Under the pieces are notes generated by a model. The model worked only from the letters and a program-made list of their open reading frames with translations. It searched no databases and was not told the DNA's origin. The translations under genes were made by a program, and so were the position numbers. Positions 6,429 through 14,438 of a stretch of 36,445 nucleotides of DNA are shown here, piece by piece (within the stretch, counting starts at the first letter, position 1; each line of letters opens with the position of its first letter). The DNA is from Chryseobacterium potabilaquae (GTDB lineage Bacteria; Bacteroidota; Bacteroidia; Flavobacteriales; Weeksellaceae). The stretch is taken from positions 1 to 36,445 of the forward strand of contig NZ_CACVBR010000039.1 in assembly GCF_902728265.1 (NCBI RefSeq), read 5' to 3'.

Positions 6429-8270
6429 TTATCTTTCAACGAGCTCTTTTACGGATTCTCCATAAAAATCGATTTCTGTTTTGTTAATTTGGAGTAACTG
6501 ATACCATTTTCTAAATGCTCCTATAAAAACAACAAGCATCAATAACATGGCAATGACAGCCAATGAAGCTAATAAATACTGTTGTTTAGGAATGTAAATG
6601 TCAGTCACCTGAATATAACCGGCCCAAAATGTTATTCCGGCCATGAAAACTCCAGGAATAGCTGAACAAAGAGCATACTTACCTCTATTTAAACGTATTA
6701 GCATTGTTGTACAAACGATAAGTCCACAAGCTGCTAAAAGCTGGTTGCTAATTCCAAATAAAGGCCAAATACTACTCACATTACCCGTATAAACTAAATA
6801 TCCCCACGCAAATGTGAAAATAAGGCTGCTAATTATGATTCCCGGCATCCAGTTTTTATCATTGAATTTTGGAATTACAGAACCTAACATTTCTTGTAAA
6901 AAGAAACGACCTACTCTTGTGCCTGCATCGATCGCTGTAAGAATAAAAACTGCCTCAAACATAATGGCAAAATTATACCAATAGGCCATAAGTTGATCCA
7001 TATAAGGGATTTTATTAAAAATATGAGCCATTCCTACGGCTAAAGAAACTGCACCTCCCGTTCTACCATGAAGGTCAATCCCGATCTTCTGAGAGAAATA
7101 GTCAATATCAACCCCGTGTAATGAAGGATGAGCAGCAAGAAAAGCATCATAAGACTCTTTGGGAGTATTGATCGCAAAATAATCTCCTGGCATAAGTGTA
7201 CAGGCTGCAATAAGTGCCATTAATGCTACAAAACCTTCTACGAGCATAGCTCCATATCCTACAAAAAGAATTTCTTTTTCTTTATTTAGCATTTTGGGTG
7301 TTGTTCCTGTTGCAATCACAGCATGGAATCCAGAAATTGCCCCACAAGCAATAACAATGAAGATAAAAGGGAGTACTGGACCTCCAATTACAGGACCTCC
7401 ACCATTCACAAATTGTGTTAAGGCTGGCATTTGAATTGTTGGGTGTATTACGATAACTCCAATTGCTAGCATAATGATTGTTCCAATTTTCAAATAGGTA
7501 GATAGATAATCTCTAGGAACTAAAAGTAGCCAAACAGGTAAAACAGATGCTAAAAAGCCATATAACGGGATAGCAATGGAAATCGTGGAGATATGCCATG
7601 AAAAAAAATTATTCATGGTTTCATTTTGCATTAAACTGTGTCCACCGATAATCCCGGCAATTAAAAGAATTCCTCCTAGAATACTCGCAAAGGTCACTGA
7701 GTTTTTTCTATACCGCATAATTAAGCCCATAATAATGGCAATCGGCATGGTTATTATAACAGTAAACAAAGACCATGAAGCTTCATGCATGGCATTGATA
7801 CAAGCAAGAGATAATCCAGCCAATGTAAGGATTAAAATAAATAAAATAGCAAATCCGGCAACTGTTCCCGTAGCTTTTCCAATTTCTTTAGAAGCAATGG
7901 TAGCTAAGCTTTGACCCTTATGGCGTACGGAAGCAAACAAAACTACCATATCATGAACGCCACCTCCCAGTACACAGCCAATTAGAATCCATAATGCACC
8001 AGGAAGATACCCAAACTGGGCCGCTAAAACAGGGCCAACCAAAGGACCCGCTGCGGCAATGGCTGCAAAGTGATGCCCAAAAAGAACATTTTTATTGGTG
8101 GCTACATAATCTTTTCCATCCGCAAATTCTATAGCAGGAGTGGTATTTTTATCGTTTAAACGTAATACTTTGTTCGCCATAAAAATTCCATAGAAACGAT
8201 AAGCTATTGCCAAGATGAGTATAGAGACAAAAACAAGTGTTAATGCATTGATATTATTTAGGGAATCCAT
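6429..8270 (-). CDS. cstA: CstA-family transporter (carbon starvation protein A)
   Basis: 613-aa polytopic inner-membrane protein with the hallmark CstA sequences: an N-terminal helix ending YRFYGIFMANKVL, FGHHFAAIAAAGPLVGPVLA at about 65-84, GGGVHDMVVLF, and a long series of membrane helices. CstA and BtsT proteins import pyruvate and have also been linked to peptide uptake; which substrate applies here cannot be told. Length is typical of the shorter Bacteroidota form (E. coli CstA is about 700 aa). It is read alone, convergent with the PLD-like gene. A TAAATTTG box about 120 nt upstream (8400-8393) could be its -7 element, but no -33 partner is clear. Confidence 0.92.
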   Translation of the reverse strand: MDSLNNINALTLVFVSILILAIAYRFYGIFMANKVLRLNDKNTTPAIEFADGKDYVATNKNVLFGHHFAAIAAAGPLVGPVLAAQFGYLPGALWILIGCVLGGGVHDMVVLFASVRHKGQSLATIASKEIGKATGTVAGFAILFILILTLAGLSLACINAMHEASWSLFTVIITMPIAIIMGLIMRYRKNSVTFASILGGILLIAGIIGGHSLMQNETMNNFFSWHISTISIAIPLYGFLASVLPVWLLLVPRDYLSTYLKIGTIIMLAIGVIVIHPTIQMPALTQFVNGGGPVIGGPVLPFIFIVIACGAISGFHAVIATGTTPKMLNKEKEILFVGYGAMLVEGFVALMALIAACTLMPGDYFAINTPKESYDAFLAAHPSLHGVDIDYFSQKIGIDLHGRTGGAVSLAVGMAHIFNKIPYMDQLMAYWYNFAIMFEAVFILTAIDAGTRVGRFFLQEMLGSVIPKFNDKNWMPGIIISSLIFTFAWGYLVYTGNVSSIWPLFGISNQLLAACGLIVCTTMLIRLNRGKYALCSAIPGVFMAGITFWAGYIQVTDIYIPKQQYLLASLAVIAMLLMLVVFIGAFRKWYQLLQINKTEIDFYGESVKELVER

Positions 8271-8459
8271 ATCGGTAAAGTTTTTTATAAGAAAATAATT
8301 TGTTTTTTTATTTGTTTTAATTTAAATAATTTAAACAAAGGCCAAGTTAATTAATTTTAATATAAAAAACGCATATATGTATATCAATTTAGCAAATTTA
8401 TATTTATTTCATATAAAAAAGCTTATCATGAAGGATGACCTAGAATAGAGTGTATGTAT

Positions 8460-8484
8460 ATATTGTTAAATACCTTAACAATAT
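8460..8484 (-). terminator. Hairpin at the end of the esterase gene
   Basis: A perfect 10-bp stem ATATTGTTAA / TTAACAATAT with a 5-nt loop touches the esterase stop codon. On the minus strand no U-tract follows, so it may be a weak terminator or a 3'-end stabiliser. On the plus strand it is followed by a T-run, but no plus-strand gene ends here. Confidence 0.4.
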
Positions 8485-9497
8485 TATTTTTTTTGTGAAA
8501 TAATAAAATTAACCATGGCATCGGTGAGTTCATCCAGACGTTGTGGACTAGTAGTTCGGAATCCATGATTTCCCCCATTCACTATAATTAAAGAGGTTTG
8601 AATATTTTCTTTAGTTAGTTGTTGATAGAGTTTTTTTGATTGTTGTAATGGAACAATTTTATCTTTGTTTCCTTGTAGTATGAACGTCGGAACTCTACGG
8701 GAAGTATAGTTAAGAGGTGATAATGTGTTGAAATATTCTATAATTTTTCTTTTGTCCTTCTTAATATCATATCCTGACATTCCTTGAATTAACTTTTCTC
8801 TTATATCAATGATTTCTTTTGAAAAGAGTTTAATAATAGAGGCTGTAGGTTTTCCGGCACGGGTATGAAATATCTTGTTTAAATCTGTAGGCCCAAAATT
8901 ATCAACAACATAATTTACTTCGGCAGAATATTGAGAAAGCTCAGGAGCTCCCACAAATTCGTTGTCACGAGTATATGCGGCTAATAAGGACAGATGGGCG
9001 CCGGCAGAAGTTCCAAAAAGCCCAATGTTTTTAGCGTCGAAATGGTATTTTTCTGCATTTTTCCTTATCCATCTTATAGCATCTTTACAATCTTGGATGG
9101 GAATAGGAAAATGACTGTGTTCATTAATTAATGTATAATCAATACTAACTACTGTATATTGTTTTTCAACTAATTTTAAAATAGTGTTTTCAATATAGCT
9201 GTTTGCTCTGATTGTTTTGTTACCCTTGGCCCAGCCCCCTCCATGAATGTAGAGTACTACGGGTAACTTTTTGTCTAAGATTTGTTTGGGAGTATAAATG
9301 TCCAGTAATAATGAATCTCCAACGTCACTTGTCTTGTAGGCTATATTTTCTAAAGCTAATGTTCTTTCAGCTAGAAGAATGCTTTTCTGGATTTGTTGCT
9401 CTTGACCCTGAGAAAATATTCTACAGAATATACATGAAAATAGAAGGAATAATAGTTTAACACTATATGTTTTGAAATGGTTTGTCACTATATTCAT
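8484..9497 (-). CDS. Exported alpha/beta hydrolase (esterase/lipase-like)
   Basis: 337 aa with a signal peptide (about 1-29, ending CRIFSQGQ). Catalytic features of the hormone-sensitive-lipase / BD-FAE type are present: oxyanion-hole HGGGW (85-89), nucleophile elbow GTSAG (S164), acid in GNKDKIVP (D279) and base in GGNHGF (H311). Such enzymes hydrolyse acyl or feruloyl esters, often on polysaccharides or peptides; the substrate here is unknown. The gene begins 20 nt after the DUF3037 gene in the same direction, so the two are probably co-transcribed. An AT-rich hairpin lies at its 3' end. Confidence 0.85.
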   Translation of the reverse strand: MNIVTNHFKTYSVKLLFLLFSCIFCRIFSQGQEQQIQKSILLAERTLALENIAYKTSDVGDSLLLDIYTPKQILDKKLPVVLYIHGGGWAKGNKTIRANSYIENTILKLVEKQYTVVSIDYTLINEHSHFPIPIQDCKDAIRWIRKNAEKYHFDAKNIGLFGTSAGAHLSLLAAYTRDNEFVGAPELSQYSAEVNYVVDNFGPTDLNKIFHTRAGKPTASIIKLFSKEIIDIREKLIQGMSGYDIKKDKRKIIEYFNTLSPLNYTSRRVPTFILQGNKDKIVPLQQSKKLYQQLTKENIQTSLIIVNGGNHGFRTTSPQRLDELTDAMVNFIISQKK

Positions 9498-9517
9498 AGG
9501 ATTTTTTCAGTATGATA

Positions 9518-9901
9518 TTATTTCACTAACTCCTCAAAAAGTTTACCAAACGTTTTATCCAGATCTTTAGATTTTCCCGGATGAGGTCTTGAAGTCTGTA
9601 TTACCGAGCTTCTTACTGCCGTTAACCAACGAAAACGTTCAGGTATTTCCAGTTGTGCTATGGGGCCTCCACCCTTATCTCCGTTAGCAATTTTTTGAAA
9701 GTTTGTTATGTTTTGAATGATATCTTCATAATCTAGTTTACTGTGCATCAATCGAAACTTGTCCGGGCATACATAAAACTTTACACAAATATATTTCGCC
9801 TTTTTTGAAAACATGATGAGCCCGATATTGAAAAACTCTTCTCTTTCAACTTTTGGTACTAAGCGTATTACTGCGTATTCGTATATATTATTCTCTTGCA
9901 T
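9518..9901 (-). CDS. DUF3037 protein
   Basis: 127 aa. It matches what I know of the DUF3037 family: YEYAVIRLVPKVEREEFFNIG at the N-terminus, a central basic/aromatic segment, and IPERFRWLTAVRSSVIQTS near the C-terminus. There is no signal peptide or membrane helix. Its start codon overlaps the last 14 bp of the HipA-like kinase gene, so translation of the two is probably coupled. The pairing of DUF3037 with a HipA-like kinase recurs in bacteria, but to my knowledge no function has been shown for it. It may be a partner or substrate of the kinase; this is inference from context. Confidence 0.85.
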   Translation of the reverse strand: MQENNIYEYAVIRLVPKVEREEFFNIGLIMFSKKAKYICVKFYVCPDKFRLMHSKLDYEDIIQNITNFQKIANGDKGGGPIAQLEIPERFRWLTAVRSSVIQTSRPHPGKSKDLDKTFGKLFEELVK

Positions 9902-10661
9902 TTTTGGCTTCGTTTACAAAGATTTGAGAATTTTCTAATCTGTTTTTCAAAAACTGAAAATATATTTCCCGAATTTCATTAGGATTTTCTTCAGCGTCAT
10001 TCCAATGAAGCCAATCATCAGGTATTAAATCAACAATTTTTCTGAAGATGGTATCATTTAGTACTTCGTGTGCTAGTTTGTCTGCTTCATCCAGCAGGCT
10101 TGCTTGGGAAAGTAAAACATGGTCTTTTACATACTTAAAAGGTGTTTTAGCTGCTACATCAAAATTTTGCCAAGAATGATGAAAATAAAAAGAGGCTCCA
10201 TTATCAATTACCCAGAGTTCTTTGTGCCAGATTAAAAGATTGGTGTTTTTAAAAGTTCGGTCAATATTGGTGATAAAAGCATCCAACCAAACAATTTTTG
10301 ATGCTAAAAGAGGATCAATTTTTACATTGGAATCATAAGCGATGGAACCGGAAAGATAATGTAAACCCAAATTTAATCCTTCTGAAAATTTTAATAAATC
10401 CTGAATTTCTTCATCAGCTTCTGTTCTTCCAAAATCTGCGTCAAGGTTTACAAAAACAAGTTCAGGAATTTTTAAACCTAAAGCTTCAGTAATTTTTCCA
10501 CCTAGTAATTCCGATATTAGCATTTTGACTCCATGACCTGCGCCACGGAATTTGAGAACATACTTAAAGTCGTCATCAGCTTCTGCCAATGCAGGAAGAG
10601 AGCCTCCTTCACGGAGAGGCAGAATATAACGCATTACCGTTACCGTTCTTAGATCCAACAT
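9888..10661 (-). CDS. HipA-like protein kinase (HipA_2 type)
   Basis: 257 aa, much shorter than classical HipA (about 440 aa), consistent with the compact HipA_2 type. Kinase-like features by analogy: PLREGGSLPALAEAD at the N-terminus, lysine in YVLKFRG (K37) for ATP, E51 in the following helix, a catalytic-loop-like NIDRTFKNTN (D134, N139) and metal-binding VIDNGASF (D153). No HipB-type antitoxin is next to it, so it need not be a toxin; its partner is the overlapping DUF3037 gene. A -7 box TATTTTTG lies only 4 nt before this ATG, suggesting a leaderless mRNA. An ATG at residue 10 (10634) is the alternative start. Confidence 0.82.
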   Translation of the reverse strand: MLDLRTVTVMRYILPLREGGSLPALAEADDDFKYVLKFRGAGHGVKMLISELLGGKITEALGLKIPELVFVNLDADFGRTEADEEIQDLLKFSEGLNLGLHYLSGSIAYDSNVKIDPLLASKIVWLDAFITNIDRTFKNTNLLIWHKELWVIDNGASFYFHHSWQNFDVAAKTPFKYVKDHVLLSQASLLDEADKLAHEVLNDTIFRKIVDLIPDDWLHWNDAEENPNEIREIYFQFLKNRLENSQIFVNEAKNARE

Positions 10662-10665
10662 ATAG

Positions 10666-10673
10666 CAAAAATA
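10666..10673 (-). promoter_or_regulatory. -7 box next to the HipA-like gene
   Basis: TATTTTTG on the minus strand, 4 nt before the ATG. No TTG is found at the expected -33 distance. If it is used, the transcript would be leaderless or would start inside the codon region. Confidence 0.35.
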
Positions 10674-10760
10674 GGGTTTTCCTTTGTGTTTATTCCTATT
10701 TTTTAATATTTTTAAAATGACAAAGGTTGTACAGTGATTCTCAAGAAATAAAAGAACAAT

Positions 10761-11609
10761 ATGAATATAACGAAAAGACAGAATATTATTATTTCAAATT
10801 CCGAAACCAGAAGCTTTCTAGCGGATGCATTTTATCCTGAAACTAATAAGAAATTACCATTAATTATTTTTGTTCATGGGTATAAAGGATATAAAGATTG
10901 GGGAGCTTGGGATTTAATGGCAGAAAAGTTTGCAGAAAAAGGCTTTTATTTTGTTAAATTCAATTTTTCTCATAATGGAACGACCGTTAATGATCCTCAT
11001 AATTTTGCTGACCTTGAAGCTTTTGGAAATAATAATTATTCTAAAGAACTTTCTGATGTAACTGCTGTAATTGATTTTTTCATTGGAGATCCTAAGATTG
11101 ATAACCAACAAATAATTATTCTGGGACATAGTAGAGGAGGAGGAATTTCTGTCATTCAGGCATATGAAGATAAAAGAATTAATGGATTAATTACCTTAGC
11201 AAGTGTTGATACATTGGATCGTTTTCCCAAAAGTGAAGCTTTTGAAAAGTGGAAAGAAAAAGGGGTTTACTATGTATTGAATGGAAGAACAAAACAGGAG
11301 ATGCCTCATTTTTATCAATTTTATGAAGACTATGAAAAAAATAATCATCGTTTTGATATAGAAAAAGCTGCTGAAATGACCAAAGTACATTTTTTGATTA
11401 TTCATGGGACTCATGATGAAAGTGTCCCCGTGAATAATGCCGAGCATCTTCACCTCCTACATCCCAACTCTGAATTATTCTTAGTAGAAAATGCAGATCA
11501 CACTTTTGGTGCAAAAGAACCATGGGAAAATGATCAATTGCCAAAAGCCTTAGATCGTGGGGTCGAAAAGTGTATTGAATTTATTAAAGTTAAAATGATA
11601 AAGGAGTGA
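10761..11609 (+). CDS. Cytoplasmic alpha/beta hydrolase (dienelactone-hydrolase/peptidase-like fold)
   Basis: 282 aa with no signal peptide. The catalytic triad is clear: nucleophile elbow GHSRGG (S124), acid in HGTHDESVP (D219) and base in ADHTF (H247). IIFVHGYKGYKDW forms the oxyanion side. These traits place it with serine hydrolases of the alpha/beta fold, but the substrate cannot be predicted. It is read divergently from the HipA-like gene with about 100 bp between them and has its own terminator. I find no canonical -33/-7 pair before it. Confidence 0.82.
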   Translation: MNITKRQNIIISNSETRSFLADAFYPETNKKLPLIIFVHGYKGYKDWGAWDLMAEKFAEKGFYFVKFNFSHNGTTVNDPHNFADLEAFGNNNYSKELSDVTAVIDFFIGDPKIDNQQIIILGHSRGGGISVIQAYEDKRINGLITLASVDTLDRFPKSEAFEKWKEKGVYYVLNGRTKQEMPHFYQFYEDYEKNNHRFDIEKAAEMTKVHFLIIHGTHDESVPVNNAEHLHLLHPNSELFLVENADHTFGAKEPWENDQLPKALDRGVEKCIEFIKVKMIKE

Positions 11610-11625
11610 TTTACACTCCTTTTTA
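11601..11625 (+). terminator. Intrinsic terminator, shared by convergent genes
   Basis: Perfect 8-bp stem AAGGAGTG / CACTCCTT with 5-nt loop, then TTTTTA. The stem begins inside the last codons of the hydrolase gene. In the other direction it lies 33 nt beyond the flavin reductase gene and can serve that too. Confidence 0.85.
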
Positions 11626-11657
11626 TGGATATTATTTTTGTTATAAATGAAAAGGTT

Positions 11658-12482
11658 TTATCTAATAACTAATAGTTTCCAGGCTTCATCAATATTATTG
11701 CAGAGTAATAATTCCTGGGCTTTTTTATGTATACTCTCCTCAGATTGAAAAGATTTTCCAGGTAATACTTCTATATTGGCGAGCATGCCTAAGTCATTTC
11801 CGGTAAATGTTTTGCTGTACTTTATTTCATCAGGGAGAAGATCAAAACCAATGCCTTTTGTGACTAAAGGTTTAGGAACTTCAAAAAGATTATTCTCATT
11901 GTTAGTAGAATACCAGTTTCCTCCAAGACGAGCTACCATATTAAGTTTTTTTTGATCCAGATTTCCCTCTTCATTTAAATAATCTTCATTAATATGAATT
12001 TTCTTAACTTCACAAATAATAAGATTTCCCGAACCTCCCTGATCACCTAAGGATTTTACTTCTAAAACTTCACATTCAAAGTTTACAGGGCATTCTTCAA
12101 TTAATTTAGGTTCTATCAAATCAGCATCTTTCATGGTTAATCCGGCTTTGACAAATTCATTTATTCCACTATCATATTCAGTGGAAGCTAAGGAAATTTG
12201 CTGGACAATGGGGTAATTTACGGTTCCAATAACCACTTCAGGAACTTCTAGAATATTTTCTAATGTATGCTTGGTAGTATTGTCACGAACTCTTCTTGAC
12301 GGAGAGAAGATTAAGATAGGAGGGACCGTACTGAACATATTAAAAAAACTGAAAGGAGATAAATTGATATTCCCATTTTTATCAACTGTAGAGGCTAATG
12401 CGATGGGACGTGGCGAAACTGCAGTTTGCATGATTGTTTGCAGTTGTACAGCTGATATTTCGGAAGGGATTACTGTTTTCAT
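11658..12482 (-). CDS. Flavin reductase family protein (FMN-binding split barrel)
   Basis: 274 aa. The N-terminal half is a flavin-reductase-like split barrel: SPRPIALASTVDKNGNINLS, then FFNMFSTVPPILIFSPSRR for FMN phosphate contact, then a longer C-terminal extension (about 190-274) with ARLGGNWYS. Such proteins bind FMN and reduce it or act as oxidoreductases. It is the last gene of the tyrosine degradation cluster, a position I recall as common in Flavobacteriia, but a direct role in that pathway is not established. An intrinsic terminator lies between fahA and this gene, so it may be expressed separately or by read-through. Confidence 0.82.
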   Translation of the reverse strand: MKTVIPSEISAVQLQTIMQTAVSPRPIALASTVDKNGNINLSPFSFFNMFSTVPPILIFSPSRRVRDNTTKHTLENILEVPEVVIGTVNYPIVQQISLASTEYDSGINEFVKAGLTMKDADLIEPKLIEECPVNFECEVLEVKSLGDQGGSGNLIICEVKKIHINEDYLNEEGNLDQKKLNMVARLGGNWYSTNNENNLFEVPKPLVTKGIGFDLLPDEIKYSKTFTGNDLGMLANIEVLPGKSFQSEESIHKKAQELLLCNNIDEAWKLLVIR

Positions 12483-12523
12483 ATTTTTTATTTAACCACT
12501 TAAATTATAATAGCTTCTTATTA

Positions 12524-12558
12524 TAAAAACACTTTAGCTTTATAAAAAACTAAAGTGT
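12524..12558 (-). terminator. Intrinsic terminator between fahA and flavin reductase
   Basis: On the minus strand a perfect 9-bp stem ACACTTTAG / CTAAAGTGT with a 12-nt loop is followed by TTTTTATAA. It lies 47 nt after the fahA stop codon and 41 nt before the flavin reductase ATG. A TATATTTG box (12579-12572) lies just upstream, so the hairpin may also sit in the 5' UTR of the flavin reductase mRNA. Confidence 0.75.
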
Positions 12559-12605
12559 CTTTGTTTAATTGCAAATATATTTAATTGCTGATATTTTTAG
12601 ATTAA

Positions 12606-13853
12606 TTAAATAGCAGGAATAATTTTACCTGAAACTTCACCAAAACCTACTCGCATTCCATCTTTTTCTGCCCAACCTTTCATTGTAACAGTATCTTGGT
12701 CATCAATGAATTTTCTTTCCTGGCCATTGTTTAATAGTATTGGATTTTGGCCTCTCCAAGTAAGTTCAAGCATAGAACCAAAGGATTTAGGATCACTTCC
12801 AGAAATAGTACCACTTGCATAGATATCACCAACTTCCACATTACATCCATTTACGGTATGATGAGCAAGTTGTTGAGTCATATTCCAATACATATGTTTA
12901 TAGTTACTTTCACAGATTAGATTTTGTTCTCCATTTTCAGGTTGTAAATATACTTCAAGATGAATATCATAATTTTTATCACCTTCAAATTTTAAATAAT
13001 CCAAAACTTCAGGATCTTGAATAGGAGAAGTTGTTCTAAATGGTTCAAGCGCTTCTAAAGTTACCACCCAAGGTGAGATAGAAGAGCCAAAATTTTTAGC
13101 TAAAAATGGTCCTAAAGGCACATATTCCCAAGCTTGAATATCTCTTGCAGACCAGTCGTTAAAAATAACCATTCCGAAAATAGCTTCCTCGGCTTGCTTG
13201 GTGGAAATGCTTTCTCCCATCTCCGTATTTTTATTGATGATGAAAGCCATTTCTAATTCAAAATCCAACTGTTTGCATGGTCCAAAAACCGGTTTATCTG
13301 CATCTGCAGGTTTCATTTGACCTTTGGGGCGGTTGATTTCTGTTCCTGAAACAACAATAGAGGATGCTCTTCCATGGTATCCTACCGGTAAATGCTTCCA
13401 GTTAGGCAACAGTGCATTGGCCGGATCACGAAACATTTTACCAACATTGGTGGCATGTTCTATACTGCTGTAAAAGTCTGTATAATTTGGAATATGAATA
13501 GGCATCATCATTTTAACTTTATCCAAATCATAAAATGCCTCTTCAATTGTTTTTTGATCTTTTGATAAGATGGAACCCTCTAATAATAATTCCTGTATTT
13601 TTTTACGAACGGCATTCGTGATAGGTTTTCCCAATTCTATAAATTCGTTCAATGTATAGGCTTCAAAAACATTATCATCAAATCCATCAATTTCTTCAAA
13701 ATACCCAAAATCGTATAATGTGGCAAGATCGATCACTTGATCGCCTATTCTTGTGCAACATCCTATATATTCCTTGTTAAAAACGGCAACACCGAATGGA
13801 ATATTATATATTGAAAAGTCGGAATGTGAGGAATATTCTACAAATGATTTCAT
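12606..13853 (-). CDS. fahA: Fumarylacetoacetase
   Basis: 415 aa, the usual length. It cleaves 4-fumarylacetoacetate to fumarate and acetoacetate, the last step of tyrosine degradation. Active-site residues fall at the same numbers as in the characterised mouse enzyme: D126 (in TDFYSS), catalytic H133 (IEHATNVGKMFR), E199 and E201 (DFELEMAF) and D233 (FNDWSARDIQ), giving the metal site and the His. It is 54 nt behind the small exported protein gene and in the same cluster as hppD and hmgA. An intrinsic terminator follows. Confidence 0.97.
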   Translation of the reverse strand: MKSFVEYSSHSDFSIYNIPFGVAVFNKEYIGCCTRIGDQVIDLATLYDFGYFEEIDGFDDNVFEAYTLNEFIELGKPITNAVRKKIQELLLEGSILSKDQKTIEEAFYDLDKVKMMMPIHIPNYTDFYSSIEHATNVGKMFRDPANALLPNWKHLPVGYHGRASSIVVSGTEINRPKGQMKPADADKPVFGPCKQLDFELEMAFIINKNTEMGESISTKQAEEAIFGMVIFNDWSARDIQAWEYVPLGPFLAKNFGSSISPWVVTLEALEPFRTTSPIQDPEVLDYLKFEGDKNYDIHLEVYLQPENGEQNLICESNYKHMYWNMTQQLAHHTVNGCNVEVGDIYASGTISGSDPKSFGSMLELTWRGQNPILLNNGQERKFIDDQDTVTMKGWAEKDGMRVGFGEVSGKIIPAI

Positions 13854-13907
13854 AAATTTAGCGTTAATAATGAATTCTAGGGATTAATGTTCCTGAATTC
13901 AGGTTTG

Positions 13908-14366
13908 TTATTTTTTTGAATACGATTCTTCATCGATCCATCTATCTTTGGTATTAACATCGATAAGATACAATATATTGTCTTGTTTGGTTAACAATAA
14001 AGTTTTAGTTACAGGAATGGGAATTTTTTTATTTTCCAGCATATTGGCTCTTACGGAAATTATATTCTTTTTTCTTACAATATCACCTGTAAAAACATTA
14101 GAACTGCTTTCTCCTGTTGCTTTATCATCAAAAATTTCTACATAGGTTACGTTTTCTCCTTTAAGGATTAGAAAATCTCGTTCTGTATGATCTTCTGCCT
14201 CTTTGATGAGTACAAATTTTTTATTGTCGACGTTTACATCTTCTAAATGTTGATTTATACCTTGTCTTTCTTCAAGTTTGTTAAGAATGTCATTGATGGA
14301 CCCATATTGTGCATGTAAACATAATGTTGTTCCAAATAATAAAATTCCAATAAAAATCTTTTTCAT
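13908..14366 (-). CDS. Small exported protein of the tyrosine cluster, unknown function
   Basis: 152 aa from the ATG at 14366, which directly precedes a clean signal peptide (MKKIFIGILLFGTTLCLHAQ). The frame is open 16 codons further upstream, but that extension would bury the signal peptide and run into the hppD terminator. The mature part is mostly predicted beta strands (KFVLIKEAEDHTERDFLIL, NVTYVEIFDD, TLLLTKQDNILYLIDV) with no motif I recognise. It sits between hppD and fahA in the same direction. The link to tyrosine breakdown is positional only. Confidence 0.7.
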   Translation of the reverse strand: MKKIFIGILLFGTTLCLHAQYGSINDILNKLEERQGINQHLEDVNVDNKKFVLIKEAEDHTERDFLILKGENVTYVEIFDDKATGESSSNVFTGDIVRKKNIISVRANMLENKKIPIPVTKTLLLTKQDNILYLIDVNTKDRWIDEESYSKK

Positions 14367-14379
14367 ATTCTTGTGTTTT

Positions 14380-14417
14380 AAAAAAGTTTTGTCAAGATGG
14401 AATAATCTTGACAAAAC
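14380..14417 (-). terminator. Intrinsic terminator after hppD
   Basis: A perfect 12-bp stem GTTTTGTCAAGA / TCTTGACAAAAC with an 8-nt loop, followed on the minus strand by TTTTTT, begins 22 nt after the hppD stop codon. It ends only 13 nt before the next ATG (14366), so the downstream gene probably relies on read-through or a promoter embedded here. Confidence 0.85.
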
Positions 14418-14438
14418 ATACTATTTTATATTGTATAG

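Noticed and set aside
9888..10661. Classical HipBA toxin-antitoxin system
   Set aside because: No HipB-like gene on either side, the protein is much shorter than HipA, and the partner is DUF3037.
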